Below, in pieces: positions 36,692-45,655 of a stretch of 64,000 bases of DNA; position 1 is the stretch's first letter; each line of letters begins with the position of its first letter. The position numbers and the translations under genes are program-made. The stretch covers positions 124,001-188,000 of the forward strand of contig JBBRYI010000005.1 in the NCBI GenBank assembly GCA_038237805.1, in the 5' to 3' direction. The DNA comes from JBBQFI01 sp038237805. Its GTDB lineage: Bacteria > Verrucomicrobiota > Verrucomicrobiia > Chthoniobacterales > UBA10450. Under the pieces are notes generated by a model, which had not been told where the DNA came from, did not search any database, and saw only the letters and a list, made by a program, of their open reading frames with translations.

Positions 36692-37945
36692 TTACTCGTT
36701 AGGCGTTCTTCTCTGGGGAGCGCACGCGCCCTCACGTGCTGGCGATGGCGCCCTCGCCATCGCGAACTTTGATTGGACCAGACTGTTGCGGCGAGGCGCC
36801 GCAACCCGCACGCGAGGGCTCGTGCGCTCCCCAGAAAATTGCTGCGCGCTTCGCTTTTTTTGCGGACTATTTTGCGCGCCTTCACCGCGCGCCTTGATCG
36901 AAATGGAACCGGCGCCGCTGCGTAAATGGAGCGATTTTCCACCGCCGTTAATCGTTCCCTTTATGCCATCACTGTCTCCGCGAGGGCGGCCTGCGACCGG
37001 TAAATCGCTTCGCACGCTGCCAATGCCGGTTTCGGCATCGATCGTCAATGCCGCGTCGTTAGGCACAATTACTTCGATAGCACCGGCAGCTGTTTCCAAT
37101 CTGACATCACCCACAACAGGTGAAGGAAGTTTCGCCGAGATGAATCCGCCTGCAGTTTCGGCATCGAGTTTTCCGTGAACATTTGCGAGCGCGAGTTGGC
37201 CGCCGGCGCTCTCAACATTTACGTCGCCGTTAAAATTTTCGACCTTGATCGTGCCGCCCGCGGTATTCCCTTTCAAGCTACCGCTACCGCCGTTTGTTTC
37301 GATTCGACCCCCGCTCGTTTCGATTTCGATCTTCCCTTCGCAGCCGGAAACTTCGATCTCTCCGCCGTCGGTGTTGGCTTTGATCGGTCCGTGCAGGAGA
37401 GAGAATTTAAGATCGCCTCCACTCGTTCGCGCTTTCACTTTCCCGGTTAGATTGGTGGTCGTGATTGCGCCACCGTCGGTTTTCAATTCCGCATCGAAAT
37501 TCGAAGGAACGTGAATGGAGTAACGGGCATCGTTGCAAACCTGCCCGTCTTCGTCCCAATCCTTCGCACGTCGCGCGCGCACAACGACGTTGTTTCCATC
37601 ACTTGTCACAGTGATGGGTGCGGATGCGAAATATTCCGTTTCCCTTTCTTTTGAAGACGCGGTGATTTTGCGAGAGGCGTTCACGACAACTTTGTCGTTA
37701 TCGCCCGGCGCGACGTCGATCGTTCCGAAATCGATATCGACGATTAGCTTGCCGCCGGCCTTGACGTCCCGCGTGACATTGACGTTCTCTTCGGTGAGAG
37801 CCGAAACATTGATAACGGTGAATAGGAGCAGACAAAGCGAAAGACTTTGTAGCGGCGGTCTCTGACCGTCGCACTTCTTTCGCGTCGTACCGATCGAGCG
37901 ACGGTCGGAGAACGCCGCTGCAAACGTTTTCGAGAAAGCGGCCAT
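36692..37945 (-). CDS. DUF4097-like adhesin domain protein with repeat-encoded termini
   Basis: 417 residues. The core (about 50-345) is a beta-helix of stacked strands with S/T-GG turns (SGGDLKFSLL, NTDGGEIEVSG, ETSGGRIETNGGSGSLKGNT, ESAGGQLALAN), preceded by a hydrophobic export segment SLSLCLLLFTVINVSALTEE. The N-terminal ~30 residues are encoded by the inverted repeat 37846-37924. The C-terminal ~47 residues run through the repeat 36713-36834. No start exists between repeat and signal, so the repeat must be translated or the start has been displaced. Two nt after the ATPase gene; periplasmic role unknown. Confidence 0.7.
   Translation of the reverse strand: MAAFSKTFAAAFSDRRSIGTTRKKCDGQRPPLQSLSLCLLLFTVINVSALTEENVNVTRDVKAGGKLIVDIDFGTIDVAPGDNDKVVVNASRKITASSKERETEYFASAPITVTSDGNNVVVRARRAKDWDEDGQVCNDARYSIHVPSNFDAELKTDGGAITTTNLTGKVKARTSGGDLKFSLLHGPIKANTDGGEIEVSGCEGKIEIETSGGRIETNGGSGSLKGNTAGGTIKVENFNGDVNVESAGGQLALANVHGKLDAETAGGFISAKLPSPVVGDVRLETAAGAIEVIVPNDAALTIDAETGIGSVRSDLPVAGRPRGDSDGIKGTINGGGKSLHLRSGAGSISIKARGEGAQNSPQKKRSAQQFSGERTSPRVRVAAPRRNSLVQSKFAMARAPSPAREGACAPQRRTPNE
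36713..36834. repeat. GCGCACGC-family inverted-repeat element, copy 2
   Basis: Ends CTGGGGAGCGCACGCGCCC and GGGCTCGTGCGCTCCCCAG pair; an inner pair is ATGGCGCCCTCGCCAT and another TTGCGGCGAGGCGCCGCAA. The interior GCGAACTTTGATTGG parallels the element at 20621-20731. It covers the 3' end of the DUF4097-like gene and the leader of the next permease. Confidence 0.8.
37846..37924. repeat. Inverted-repeat element inside the DUF4097-like N-terminal coding region
   Basis: Left arm 37846-37872 (TTTGTAGCGGCGGTCTCTGA..) and right arm 37898-37924 (ends AGAACGCCGCTGCAAA) are near-perfect 27-bp complements around a 25-nt centre. The ends (TTTGTAGCGGCGGTC) resemble common bacterial MITE ends. It lies entirely in a coding region. 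Confidence 0.8.
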
Positions 37946-37947
37946 GT

Positions 37948-38622
37948 TCAGTTCACAATCCAGCCATCGCGCAATTGAATAACTCGATTGCCGTAAGCCG
38001 CATTCTTATCGGAGTGCGTCACTTGAATGATGGTCGTCCCTTCACCGTTCAGCTTCTTGAACAGCTCCATAATCTCTTCGCCCTGACTCGAGTGAAGATT
38101 TCCGGTCGGCTCGTCCGCGAGAATCAGTTTGGGAGTGGAAACAATCGCGCGCGCCACTCCGACGAGCTGCTGCTGGCCGCCGGATAATTGACGTGGATAC
38201 AAATCGCGCTTCGCCACGATCTGAAATTTATCGAGCGTGTCGGCGACGATCGCGCTGCGCTCGTTCTTGCCGACGCTTCGATAGGAAAGCGGAATCTCGA
38301 TATTTTCGTAAACCGTCAGGTCGTCGAGCAGATGATATTGCTGAAAGACGAAACCGATTTGTTCGTTACGAAGAATGGCGCGTTCTTTCGCTTTCAATGA
38401 ATGAATGGCGACGCCGTTCAAGAAATACTCTCCCGTCCAGGCGTGATCGTGCATTCCGAGAACATGGAGAAGTGAAGATTTGCCCGCGCCGGACGGACCC
38501 ATGATGGAAACAAAATCGCCTTCCTCGACTTCGAGATCGATGTCGCGCAGGACGTAAAAGAATTTGCCTTTCGCAAGCGGATAAACGCGCTCGACGCCTT
38601 TCAGTTTAATCAGCGGCTCCAT
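37948..38622 (-). CDS. ABC transporter ATPase, LolD/MacB type (second ATPase)
   Basis: 224 residues. Walker A GPSGAGKSSLL (~43-53), Q-loop FVFQQYHLLDDLTVYENIE, signature QLSGGQQQLVGVARAI, Walker B LILADEPTGNL, H-loop VTHS. It energises FtsX-fold permeases. The usual Arg after LSGGQQQ is Leu here (QQQLVG instead of QQQRVA), a mild deviation. Located between permease B (38627, 4-nt gap) and the DUF4097-like gene, so it may serve permeases B and C. Confidence 0.93.
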   Translation of the reverse strand: MEPLIKLKGVERVYPLAKGKFFYVLRDIDLEVEEGDFVSIMGPSGAGKSSLLHVLGMHDHAWTGEYFLNGVAIHSLKAKERAILRNEQIGFVFQQYHLLDDLTVYENIEIPLSYRSVGKNERSAIVADTLDKFQIVAKRDLYPRQLSGGQQQLVGVARAIVSTPKLILADEPTGNLHSSQGEEIMELFKKLNGEGTTIIQVTHSDKNAAYGNRVIQLRDGWIVN

Positions 38623-38626
38623 TGTT

Positions 38627-41080
38627 TTATCCGTGGCCGAGCGCGATCATGGGATCAGCGCGAGTAGCTCTGCGGGCGGGAAGATAACTGGCGAGCAACG
38701 CAACCGCGGCAAGCGCGAAGGTGACAAAAATAAACGTCGGCAAATCGAGTGCGCTCACCTGGTAGAGAACGGAGCGGAGCGTGGACACACTGAACAAGGC
38801 GACGATCAAACCGAGCAACGTTCCAGCGCAGACGAGTTTGATCGCGTGCAAAATGACGAGGCGCAAAACATCGCGACGTTGCGCACCGAGTGCCATGCGC
38901 ACACCGATTTCGTGTGTGCGCTGCACGACGAGAAACGATATCACACCGTAAATCCCAACGGAAGCGAGAACGAGCGCGACTGCGGCAAAGATTGCCAATA
39001 GAATCACCGAAAGTCTCCGCGGCGCGATCGAGTCCGCGATCACCTGATCGAAAGTCCGGACGTGTGCGATCGCTTGTGCAGGATCGATCGACTGCACGGC
39101 GCGGCGGATCGCAGGAGTTAGCCCGCGGGGATCCTGTGCGCTGCGCACAGCGAGGATCATGGAATTATAGGGCGCTTGCTCGAGTGGGACGTAGTATTCG
39201 GGCAGAGTTGGGAGGTCGAGACCGCGATGGTGAATGTCGCCCACGATGCCGACAATGGTCGACCAGATGGCCTTACCGCCCGTAACTGGAATATTAATTC
39301 GTTTGCCTAACGACTCCTCGTTAGGCCAATAACGTTTCGCGAGCGCCTCGTTAATAATCGTGACCGGAGGCGCCCCGTCGTGGTCCGCGGCAGAAAAGAA
39401 GCGGCCTTTCAAGAGCGGCATTTCGACGACACGAAAATAATCCGGCGAAACAATTCGGATTTCTTCATCGGGCCCGGGATGCGTGTCGTCCATGGGCCGG
39501 CCTTCAATATCGAAGGACGAGTCGCTGTTCACGCCGCTCATCGGCAAAATTACGGTGAACCCGGCGTGCGTTACTCCGGGCAGATTCGCGACGCGGCGCT
39601 CGACTTCGGCAAAGAAGTTTGTTTGCGATTTCTTGTCCGGATATTTCAATGCCGGCAACGAGATCTCCATCGTCAAAACGTTTTTCGGGTTGAATCCTGG
39701 GTTGACGTTTTGCAGGCGGACAAAACTCTTGATTAAAAGTCCGGCGCCGGTGAGGAGAACGAGTGCGAGCGCAACTTCCGCCACGACTAACGAGTTCCGC
39801 AATCGATTGCGATGGCGGCCGGTTGTCGAACTGCGACCGCCTTCCTTGAGTGATTCCGTGAGATCGGGTTTGCCGCTGGCAAGACCAGGAACGATCCCGA
39901 AGATGAGGCCCGTTCCGACAGCAACCGCCAAGGTTACCGCGAGCACGGTGCCGTCGAGGCTAATTTCAGTTAGTCGCGGAATCGTTTGCGTCCCGATCGT
40001 TTTGACCAGCGCAATTCCCCAAACCGCGAGCAACACACCGACAGCGCCGCCGAAGATGGAAAGCAAAACGCTTTCGACAAGTCCCTGCCGCAGCAAACGA
40101 AACCGACTGGCGCCGACGGCGACGCGAATCGCCATTTCTCTTTCACGCGCGCTCGCCCGCGCAAGCAACATGGTGGTGAGATTGGCGCAAGCGATCAGGA
40201 GCACGAGCGCAACTGCGCCGAGCAAAATCAAAAGCAGCGGTTTCATTCCGCCAACGATTTGTTCCTGTAGCGGATAAATCGTCGCGCCGAAGCTATCGGT
40301 TTGCGGATAATTCTTCGGGAATTTTAGGCGCATCGCACTAACGACGGTTTCGATTTCCGCCTGGGCGTGTTTCGCCGTCGTTCCGTCAGTTAGGCGTCCG
40401 ATCACGCCATAACTGCGCGAGTAACGGGCTTTCATTTCCGCATCCGTAAAAGCGAGTGGCTGCCAGATGTCGGCGCGTTCGCCGAATTGGCCGCCGGCCA
40501 TGTTGAAGAGCGGAAGCGGAAACTCGAAACTCGCCGGCATGATTCCGACGACGGTGTACGCTTTCCCGTCAGCCAAAACTTTACTGCCCAGAATCGAAGG
40601 ATCGCGACTGAACTTTCGCTGCCAAAGTCGCTCGCTAATGACAAGGACATCGTCGCGACCGGTCTTGCATTCTTCCGGTTGAAAAGTGCGGCCGCGAATC
40701 GGTTTCACGCCGAGCAACGGAAAAAGATCGGCCGATACGACAGCGCCGGCGACGCGTTCCGGCGCGTCACCTTCAGCGAGGTTGTAGGTGGTATTGTTAA
40801 ACGCAGCGAGCTTGTCGAAACTGCGAACTTGCGCTTGATAATCGAGAAACTCGGGCGGCGAGACCGGAATGTTATCGAGATGCTGCGCTTTGAAATGTTG
40901 AAAGAGTAAAACCAACTGATGCGGCTCTTGATACGGCAGCGGACGGATGAGAAGCGCGTTAACTAACGTGAAGACTGCGGTCGTGGCGCCAATTCCCAGC
41001 GCGAGTGTAATAATGGCAATCAACGTAAACGCCGGACTCTTGACCAGGATTCGAAAAGCAAAACGAAGTTCGTTTAACAT
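38627..41080 (-). CDS. ADOP/MacB-type ABC permease (paralogue B)
   Basis: 817 residues. N-terminus MLNELRFAFRILVKSPAFTL, first bundle VALVLLIACANLTTMLLARA, second-half entry VALALVLLTGAGLLIKSFVR, C-terminal ASVGIYGVISFLVVQRTHEI. The tail RRATRADPMIALGHG departs from the ALRYE ending of its relatives. Its coding region holds the only head-to-head CCTAACGA pair in the window (39306-39313 and 39318-39325). 4 nt from the second ATPase gene. Confidence 0.9.
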   Translation of the reverse strand: MLNELRFAFRILVKSPAFTLIAIITLALGIGATTAVFTLVNALLIRPLPYQEPHQLVLLFQHFKAQHLDNIPVSPPEFLDYQAQVRSFDKLAAFNNTTYNLAEGDAPERVAGAVVSADLFPLLGVKPIRGRTFQPEECKTGRDDVLVISERLWQRKFSRDPSILGSKVLADGKAYTVVGIMPASFEFPLPLFNMAGGQFGERADIWQPLAFTDAEMKARYSRSYGVIGRLTDGTTAKHAQAEIETVVSAMRLKFPKNYPQTDSFGATIYPLQEQIVGGMKPLLLILLGAVALVLLIACANLTTMLLARASAREREMAIRVAVGASRFRLLRQGLVESVLLSIFGGAVGVLLAVWGIALVKTIGTQTIPRLTEISLDGTVLAVTLAVAVGTGLIFGIVPGLASGKPDLTESLKEGGRSSTTGRHRNRLRNSLVVAEVALALVLLTGAGLLIKSFVRLQNVNPGFNPKNVLTMEISLPALKYPDKKSQTNFFAEVERRVANLPGVTHAGFTVILPMSGVNSDSSFDIEGRPMDDTHPGPDEEIRIVSPDYFRVVEMPLLKGRFFSAADHDGAPPVTIINEALAKRYWPNEESLGKRINIPVTGGKAIWSTIVGIVGDIHHRGLDLPTLPEYYVPLEQAPYNSMILAVRSAQDPRGLTPAIRRAVQSIDPAQAIAHVRTFDQVIADSIAPRRLSVILLAIFAAVALVLASVGIYGVISFLVVQRTHEIGVRMALGAQRRDVLRLVILHAIKLVCAGTLLGLIVALFSVSTLRSVLYQVSALDLPTFIFVTFALAAVALLASYLPARRATRADPMIALGHG
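39306..39325. repeat. Palindromic pair of CCTAACGA motifs
   Basis: CCTAACGA, then CTCC, then TCGTTAGG: two exact motif copies in opposite orientation separated by 4 nt, forming a 20-bp hairpin inside a permease coding region. In DNA-uptake-sequence genomes such inverted pairs are a recognised arrangement. Confidence 0.85.
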
Positions 41081-41112
41081 GTCTTAGATAAGTCTCAGAT
41101 CTCGCTTAGATA

Positions 41113-43530
41113 TCATTCGTATCGGAGCGCTTCGACCGGATCGAGATGCGTCTCGGAACGCGCCGGGAAATAACAGGCTGCCAGGCCAACGCAGAGGAGC
41201 AGAAGCGGAAGGATCGTAAAACTAAGAGGGTCGTGCGCGGAAATTTGCGCGAGATTATCGCGCAGCAGTTGGACGGCAAAGTAGGCGCACACCAGTCCGA
41301 CAAACAAACCCAACCCGATGAGACGCAGACCATCGCGCGTCACCATCGAGATGACGTCACGCGCTTGCGCGCCCAGGGCGATGCGAATCCCGATCTCCTG
41401 TGTGCGTTGCCGCACCGAGTAAGACATGACGCCGTAAAGCCCAATCGAAGCGAGAAAAAGCGCGATGACACCGAACGCGCAGAAAAGCGTGCCGAAGAAG
41501 CCGCGTTCCCAGAACGAATCCTTCACCACATCCGTCATCACTTTTACCTTGTAGATCGGGATGTCTTTGTTGACGGAGAGAACGGCATTGCGCACCAGAT
41601 TGGCGAAGCTGGCCGGGGCGTTGTTCGTTCGTACCGCAACCGACATGAACTGCTCGGTCTCCTGCCCTTCGCCAAAATAGATTTGTGGCAAAGTTCTTTT
41701 CGTTGTCGGGCGGTTGTAAACCACGTCGCGAACCACGCCGACTATCTCGAACCATTTCGGTTTATCCGGCGGCGGGCCCAGCTTTCCGATCCGTTTCCCA
41801 ATTGGATCTTGATTCGGGAAAAGCATCTGCGCCGCCAGTTCATCGATGACAGCGACGAGCGGTTTTGACGCGTCATCGCCAGGCGTAAAGTCGCGCCCGC
41901 GCCTCAATGGAATTCCCAAGGCGCGGAAATAGCCGGGCGTGATTGTGAGCATTCCACCAATGCGTGCGTCCTGCAGAGCTTTCGGTTGCTCTTCCCCTTC
42001 GAGAATAAATCCGCCCACGCCGGTCCCGGAAACCGGCAGCGAAGAAATTGCGCCCGCCGCTTGCACCCCAGGAATTGCTTCCAGGCGTGGAATCACTTGA
42101 TCGAAAAATCGCCTAACGACTTTCTCGTCCTTATACTGCGGCTTCGGCAGGCCAACGCGAAACGTTAAAAGATTTTTTGCTTCGATGCCCGTGTCCATGC
42201 GTTGCAGTTTCAGAAAACTGCGCATCATCAAGCCCGCGCCAATGAGCAGGATCAGCGCGATCGCGACCTCGGCGACGACGAGCCAATCCCGAATGCGCTG
42301 GCCCCGCGTGCCTCCCGCTGCTGTGCGGCCGCCCTCTTTCAAAACTTCCGTCAGGTTGGGGCGGGAGACGCGCAGTGCCGGTAACAAACCAAAGAGCAGA
42401 CCCGAAATTAATCCCGCGGAAACAGCAAAGAAGAAAACACGGAAATCGAGATCGAACCGCAACCAAAACGGAAGCGGCACGGAAATCATCGAGACCATGA
42501 GATCGATTCCCCAAACCGCGATGAGCAAACCGCCGGCGGCGCCCGCGATCCCAATGAGCAGACTTTCGATCAAGAGTTGCCTAACGACTCGGTTTCGATT
42601 CGCACCCAACGCGAGGCGGATGCCGAATTCTTTTGAGCGCGTCGCGCCGCGCGCAAGAAGTAGATTTGCAACGTTAGCGCACGCGATCAGGTGAACGAAA
42701 AGCACCGCGCCCATGAGGAGCAAGGTGAGCGTTTTTGCATCCCGCGAATAATACTCGCGCATCGGCACCGCTCGGAAAGTGCTTCCCTTGTAAATATCGG
42801 AATGCTCGCGCGCCTGGACCTCGGCAAAATGCGCGAGTTCGGCGTTGGCCTGAGCAATGGTTGCGCCGCGTTTCAGTCGCCCGATCGGATTAAGAAAAAA
42901 TTGCCCGCGCAGCTCCTTCTTTTCATCGAAGCGTAATGGCATCCAGAGATCGGCCGATTCGGGAAAGCGCCAGCCTTTTGGCATGACGCCGATGATCGTC
43001 GCCATCATGCCATTGACCTCGACGGTCTTGCCGACAACCCCAGGATTAGCAGCATAGCGTTGCTGCCAAAGATCGTGACCGAGAATCACTACCGGCTCGG
43101 CGCTCGCTTCGTTTTCCTCCACACGAAACCAGCGGCCGACCGCTGGCGTAACGCCCAGCATTTGAAAAGCGTCCGCTTGAATCGCCGCGCCGAGATAGCG
43201 GTCCGGTTTTCCGGCACCGGTGATAATCATGGTGGTGTCTTGCGAAGCAGAGATGCCTTCGATGGTCGTGAGTTGCTTGCGCGCATCGAGAAAGCCGGGG
43301 TAATCGAGCCCAACGTCGTCATGTTCGTTCACCTTTTTCAGGTGATGCTCGATGACGACGAGCTGTTCCTGATTCTGCATCAGCGGGAGCGGCTTGATCA
43401 GGAGAGCGTTGACCGCGGAGAAGATGGTGCTCGCCAGCCCGATCCCGAGAGCAAGCGTCAAAATCGCAATGGTGGCGAAACCGGGCGACCTGGCCAACGT
43501 TCGCCCGGCATACCTGAGATCCCGCCACAT
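41113..43530 (-). CDS. ADOP/MacB-type ABC permease (paralogue A, promoter-proximal)
   Basis: 805 residues. Begins MWRDLRYAGRTLARSPGFAT, with first bundle VLFVHLIACANVANLLLARG, second-half entry VAIALILLIGAGLMMRSFLK, C-terminal FLASIGLYGVMSYSVRQRTQ and tail HLDPVEALRYE. Directly downstream of the first ATPase gene (31-nt linker with an 18-bp palindrome), so most likely the cognate permease of that ATPase and the membrane-fusion protein. CCTAACGA at 42112 and 42580. Confidence 0.9.
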   Translation of the reverse strand: MWRDLRYAGRTLARSPGFATIAILTLALGIGLASTIFSAVNALLIKPLPLMQNQEQLVVIEHHLKKVNEHDDVGLDYPGFLDARKQLTTIEGISASQDTTMIITGAGKPDRYLGAAIQADAFQMLGVTPAVGRWFRVEENEASAEPVVILGHDLWQQRYAANPGVVGKTVEVNGMMATIIGVMPKGWRFPESADLWMPLRFDEKKELRGQFFLNPIGRLKRGATIAQANAELAHFAEVQAREHSDIYKGSTFRAVPMREYYSRDAKTLTLLLMGAVLFVHLIACANVANLLLARGATRSKEFGIRLALGANRNRVVRQLLIESLLIGIAGAAGGLLIAVWGIDLMVSMISVPLPFWLRFDLDFRVFFFAVSAGLISGLLFGLLPALRVSRPNLTEVLKEGGRTAAGGTRGQRIRDWLVVAEVAIALILLIGAGLMMRSFLKLQRMDTGIEAKNLLTFRVGLPKPQYKDEKVVRRFFDQVIPRLEAIPGVQAAGAISSLPVSGTGVGGFILEGEEQPKALQDARIGGMLTITPGYFRALGIPLRRGRDFTPGDDASKPLVAVIDELAAQMLFPNQDPIGKRIGKLGPPPDKPKWFEIVGVVRDVVYNRPTTKRTLPQIYFGEGQETEQFMSVAVRTNNAPASFANLVRNAVLSVNKDIPIYKVKVMTDVVKDSFWERGFFGTLFCAFGVIALFLASIGLYGVMSYSVRQRTQEIGIRIALGAQARDVISMVTRDGLRLIGLGLFVGLVCAYFAVQLLRDNLAQISAHDPLSFTILPLLLLCVGLAACYFPARSETHLDPVEALRYE

Positions 43531-43539
43531 ATTAGATTT

Positions 43540-43557
43540 GTCTTAGATATCTAAGAC
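43540..43557. promoter_or_regulatory. 18-bp perfect palindrome in ATPase-permease linker
   Basis: GTCTTAGAT followed by ATCTAAGAC, perfectly self-complementary. Related CTTAGA/TCTAAG or TTAGA/TCTAA strings occur in the linkers at 23493-23511, 25962-25990, 28448-28485, 30907-30936 and 41081-41112. Could be an mRNA processing hairpin, a protein-binding site or a relic of linker duplication. Confidence 0.55.
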
Positions 43558-43561
43558 ATCA

Positions 43562-44299
43562 TCATGCGGCGATTCGATCCTCGACGACACGGCCGTCGAA
43601 CAAATGAATGGTGCGATCGGCGTGCTGAGCGAAGCGCGCGTCGTGCGTGACCATGCAAATGGTCGCGCCGCCGGCGTGCAATTCTTTCAGCAGATCCATG
43701 ACGGCTTCACCATTACGAGAATCCAGATTTCCGGTTGGCTCGTCCGCAAGCAGAATGGCCGGCTTACCGGCAAGTGCGCGCGCGACGGCGACGCGCTGCT
43801 GCTGACCACCGGAAAGCTGACTCGGCAAATGCTTCGCGCGATGCCCCATGCCAACGCGTTCGAGTGCGCCCAGAGCATATGTCTTTCGCTCGGAGGACGG
43901 CATGCCGCGATAAGTGAGCGGTAGTTCGACGTTTTCGAAAACGGTGAGATCCCCGATCAAGTTGAAACTTTGAAAGATGAAACCGATCTCACGATTACGA
44001 ATACGCGCACGTTCCGGGAACGAAAGATTCGCGACTTCGCCACCTTTGAGCGCGTAGCTTCCATCCGATGGCGTATCGAGCAGACCGAGAATGGAGAGGA
44101 GCGTCGATTTCCCGCAACCGGACGGACCAGCGATGGAAAGATATTCGCCCTGGCGAATGTCGAGATGAATGCCGGAGAGCGCATGCGTTTCAACTTCGTC
44201 GGTGAGAAAAACTTTCGTCACACCTTGAAGTTGAATGAGCGTTTCGGCACCGTTTGTACTCGGACGGGATACTTGTGTGGAGGTTTCGGTAGTTGGCAT
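43562..44299 (-). CDS. ABC transporter ATPase, LolD/MacB type (first ATPase)
   Basis: 245 residues. Walker A GPSGCGKSTLL, Q-loop FIFQSFNLIGDLTVFENVE, signature QLSGGQQQRVAVARAL, Walker B ILLADEPTGNL, H-loop VTHDARF. Canonical MacB/LolD-type energiser. The N-terminal 20 residues before LIQLQGVTKVF are a short Ser/Thr-rich extension. It follows the fusion protein gene by 9 nt and precedes permease A. Confidence 0.94.
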   Translation of the reverse strand: MPTTETSTQVSRPSTNGAETLIQLQGVTKVFLTDEVETHALSGIHLDIRQGEYLSIAGPSGCGKSTLLSILGLLDTPSDGSYALKGGEVANLSFPERARIRNREIGFIFQSFNLIGDLTVFENVELPLTYRGMPSSERKTYALGALERVGMGHRAKHLPSQLSGGQQQRVAVARALAGKPAILLADEPTGNLDSRNGEAVMDLLKELHAGGATICMVTHDARFAQHADRTIHLFDGRVVEDRIAA

Positions 44300-44308
44300 A
44301 GTGGGTAG

Positions 44309-45637
44309 TTAGTTAAGGCGAATGCGTTCGTGGGAATCCCACGCACTGGTGTCGGATAGAATCACTTGGTCTCCAGGCTGGAGGCCGTTCTGAATTTCGA
44401 TGGTGTTGACTGAACTTCGGCCGAGTTTAACCGGCGTGCGAACAGCCTCGGAACTTCCGGAGACGATTTTGAAAAGACCGACCGTGCTGTTGTCCTGGCC
44501 GAAGGCGGGGCGGCCGACGTAAACGACATTGTCGAGACGTTCGAGTTCGACCGTTCCGTCGACACTCAAATCAGGTCGCGCGCCCTTGGGCAACTGGGCG
44601 TCGATTGCTACCTCGACGGTTACCGTGCCTTGTTCGACCGCGGGATCGACACGAATGACATGACCTTCGACAACGCCGTTGCGCGTATCGATCGAAGCTT
44701 TTTGATTAACCTGAACATCTTTGGCCTGCGTTTCCGCGATCTTAATCAGCGCTTTCAATTTTGTCGGATCGGCCACACGCGCGAGATTCGTTCCGAGCGT
44801 CACGCGCTGTCCCACTTCGACGGGCATCTGCTGCAGGACGCCGACCATTCCGGCCTTCACGTGAAGCGCTTCAACCTGACTCGCTTTCAGTTTTGCTGAT
44901 TGCGCCAATTGATCGACCGCCGCTTGCTTTGAAGCCAGCTGGGGCTCGATTGAATTACGCGCAAATTCCAGGCGCTTGTGCTCGATACCGTCCCGATTGG
45001 CGAGTTCTTCGGCTTTAACTTTCGATGTCTTATAGGTGAGCTCCGCGATCAAGCCATCCTTCTTCAGCCGGTCGTTCGTTTCGCTTTCCATCTTCGCCTG
45101 CTCGAGCTCGGAATGAACCTGGGCCGCGACCGATTCCTGTTGCAAAACCTCGCGCTGCAAAGTGGCGCGCAAAGTTTCCAGCTCAGCTTCCGCTGCTTTT
45201 GTTTGTAGCTCCGCATCATGCGCGGCTTGCTCCAGCTCCGGACTCGTTAGTTCGAGGAGCACAGTATCTTTTTCAACATGCGCACCAGGACGCACCACGA
45301 TCTTCTCGACGCGTCCTTCGCTTCTCGCCGCGATCCATTGAATCTCTTCCGGAACGAGCGTTCCCAATCCACGGACCTGTCGCAACATTGGGCCTCGCTT
45401 CACCGTATCCACCCAGACGGTGGAACGATCCACGCTCGGCACCGCCGGCTTCAAACGTGACAGCAGCACCGTCACTAAAATTAGTCCGAGCACCGAACCG
45501 CCGACGATCATGATGCGGCGCTTGCGCTTTTTGCGGGCGACGTCGGGACGCGGTTTATCCATCGTGGAACTGCTCGGCGTAAAGCCGCTCGGTCGCACGA
45601 TAGTATTCTCCGCTTTCGCTTCCAAGCCTCGATGCAT
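44309..45637 (-). CDS. Periplasmic membrane-fusion protein, HlyD/MacA type
   Basis: 442 residues. A single N-terminal helix RIMIVGGSVLGLILVTVLLS follows a basic cytosolic segment. Then come a lipoyl-type half motif (SEGRVEKIVVRPGAHVEKDT), an alpha-helical hairpin with coiled coil (about 130-245, rich in Glu/Ala/Gln), the second lipoyl half, and the beta-barrel and membrane-proximal domains (GLFKIVSGSSEAV; NGLQPGDQVILSD). It bridges the inner-membrane ABC transporter and the envelope. The start is uncertain: ATG 45637 or ATG 45562 (MDKPRPDVARKK), the latter giving a more usual cytosolic tail. No outer-membrane TolC-type gene is in the window. Confidence 0.88.
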   Translation of the reverse strand: MHRGLEAKAENTIVRPSGFTPSSSTMDKPRPDVARKKRKRRIMIVGGSVLGLILVTVLLSRLKPAVPSVDRSTVWVDTVKRGPMLRQVRGLGTLVPEEIQWIAARSEGRVEKIVVRPGAHVEKDTVLLELTSPELEQAAHDAELQTKAAEAELETLRATLQREVLQQESVAAQVHSELEQAKMESETNDRLKKDGLIAELTYKTSKVKAEELANRDGIEHKRLEFARNSIEPQLASKQAAVDQLAQSAKLKASQVEALHVKAGMVGVLQQMPVEVGQRVTLGTNLARVADPTKLKALIKIAETQAKDVQVNQKASIDTRNGVVEGHVIRVDPAVEQGTVTVEVAIDAQLPKGARPDLSVDGTVELERLDNVVYVGRPAFGQDNSTVGLFKIVSGSSEAVRTPVKLGRSSVNTIEIQNGLQPGDQVILSDTSAWDSHERIRLN

Positions 45638-45655
45638 TGACCGGATCTTTCCGAA

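Noticed and set aside
36676..36942. 89-residue N-terminal extension of permease C
   Set aside because: Encoded by an inverted-repeat element; the ATG at 36675 has a ribosome site and gives the family N-terminus.
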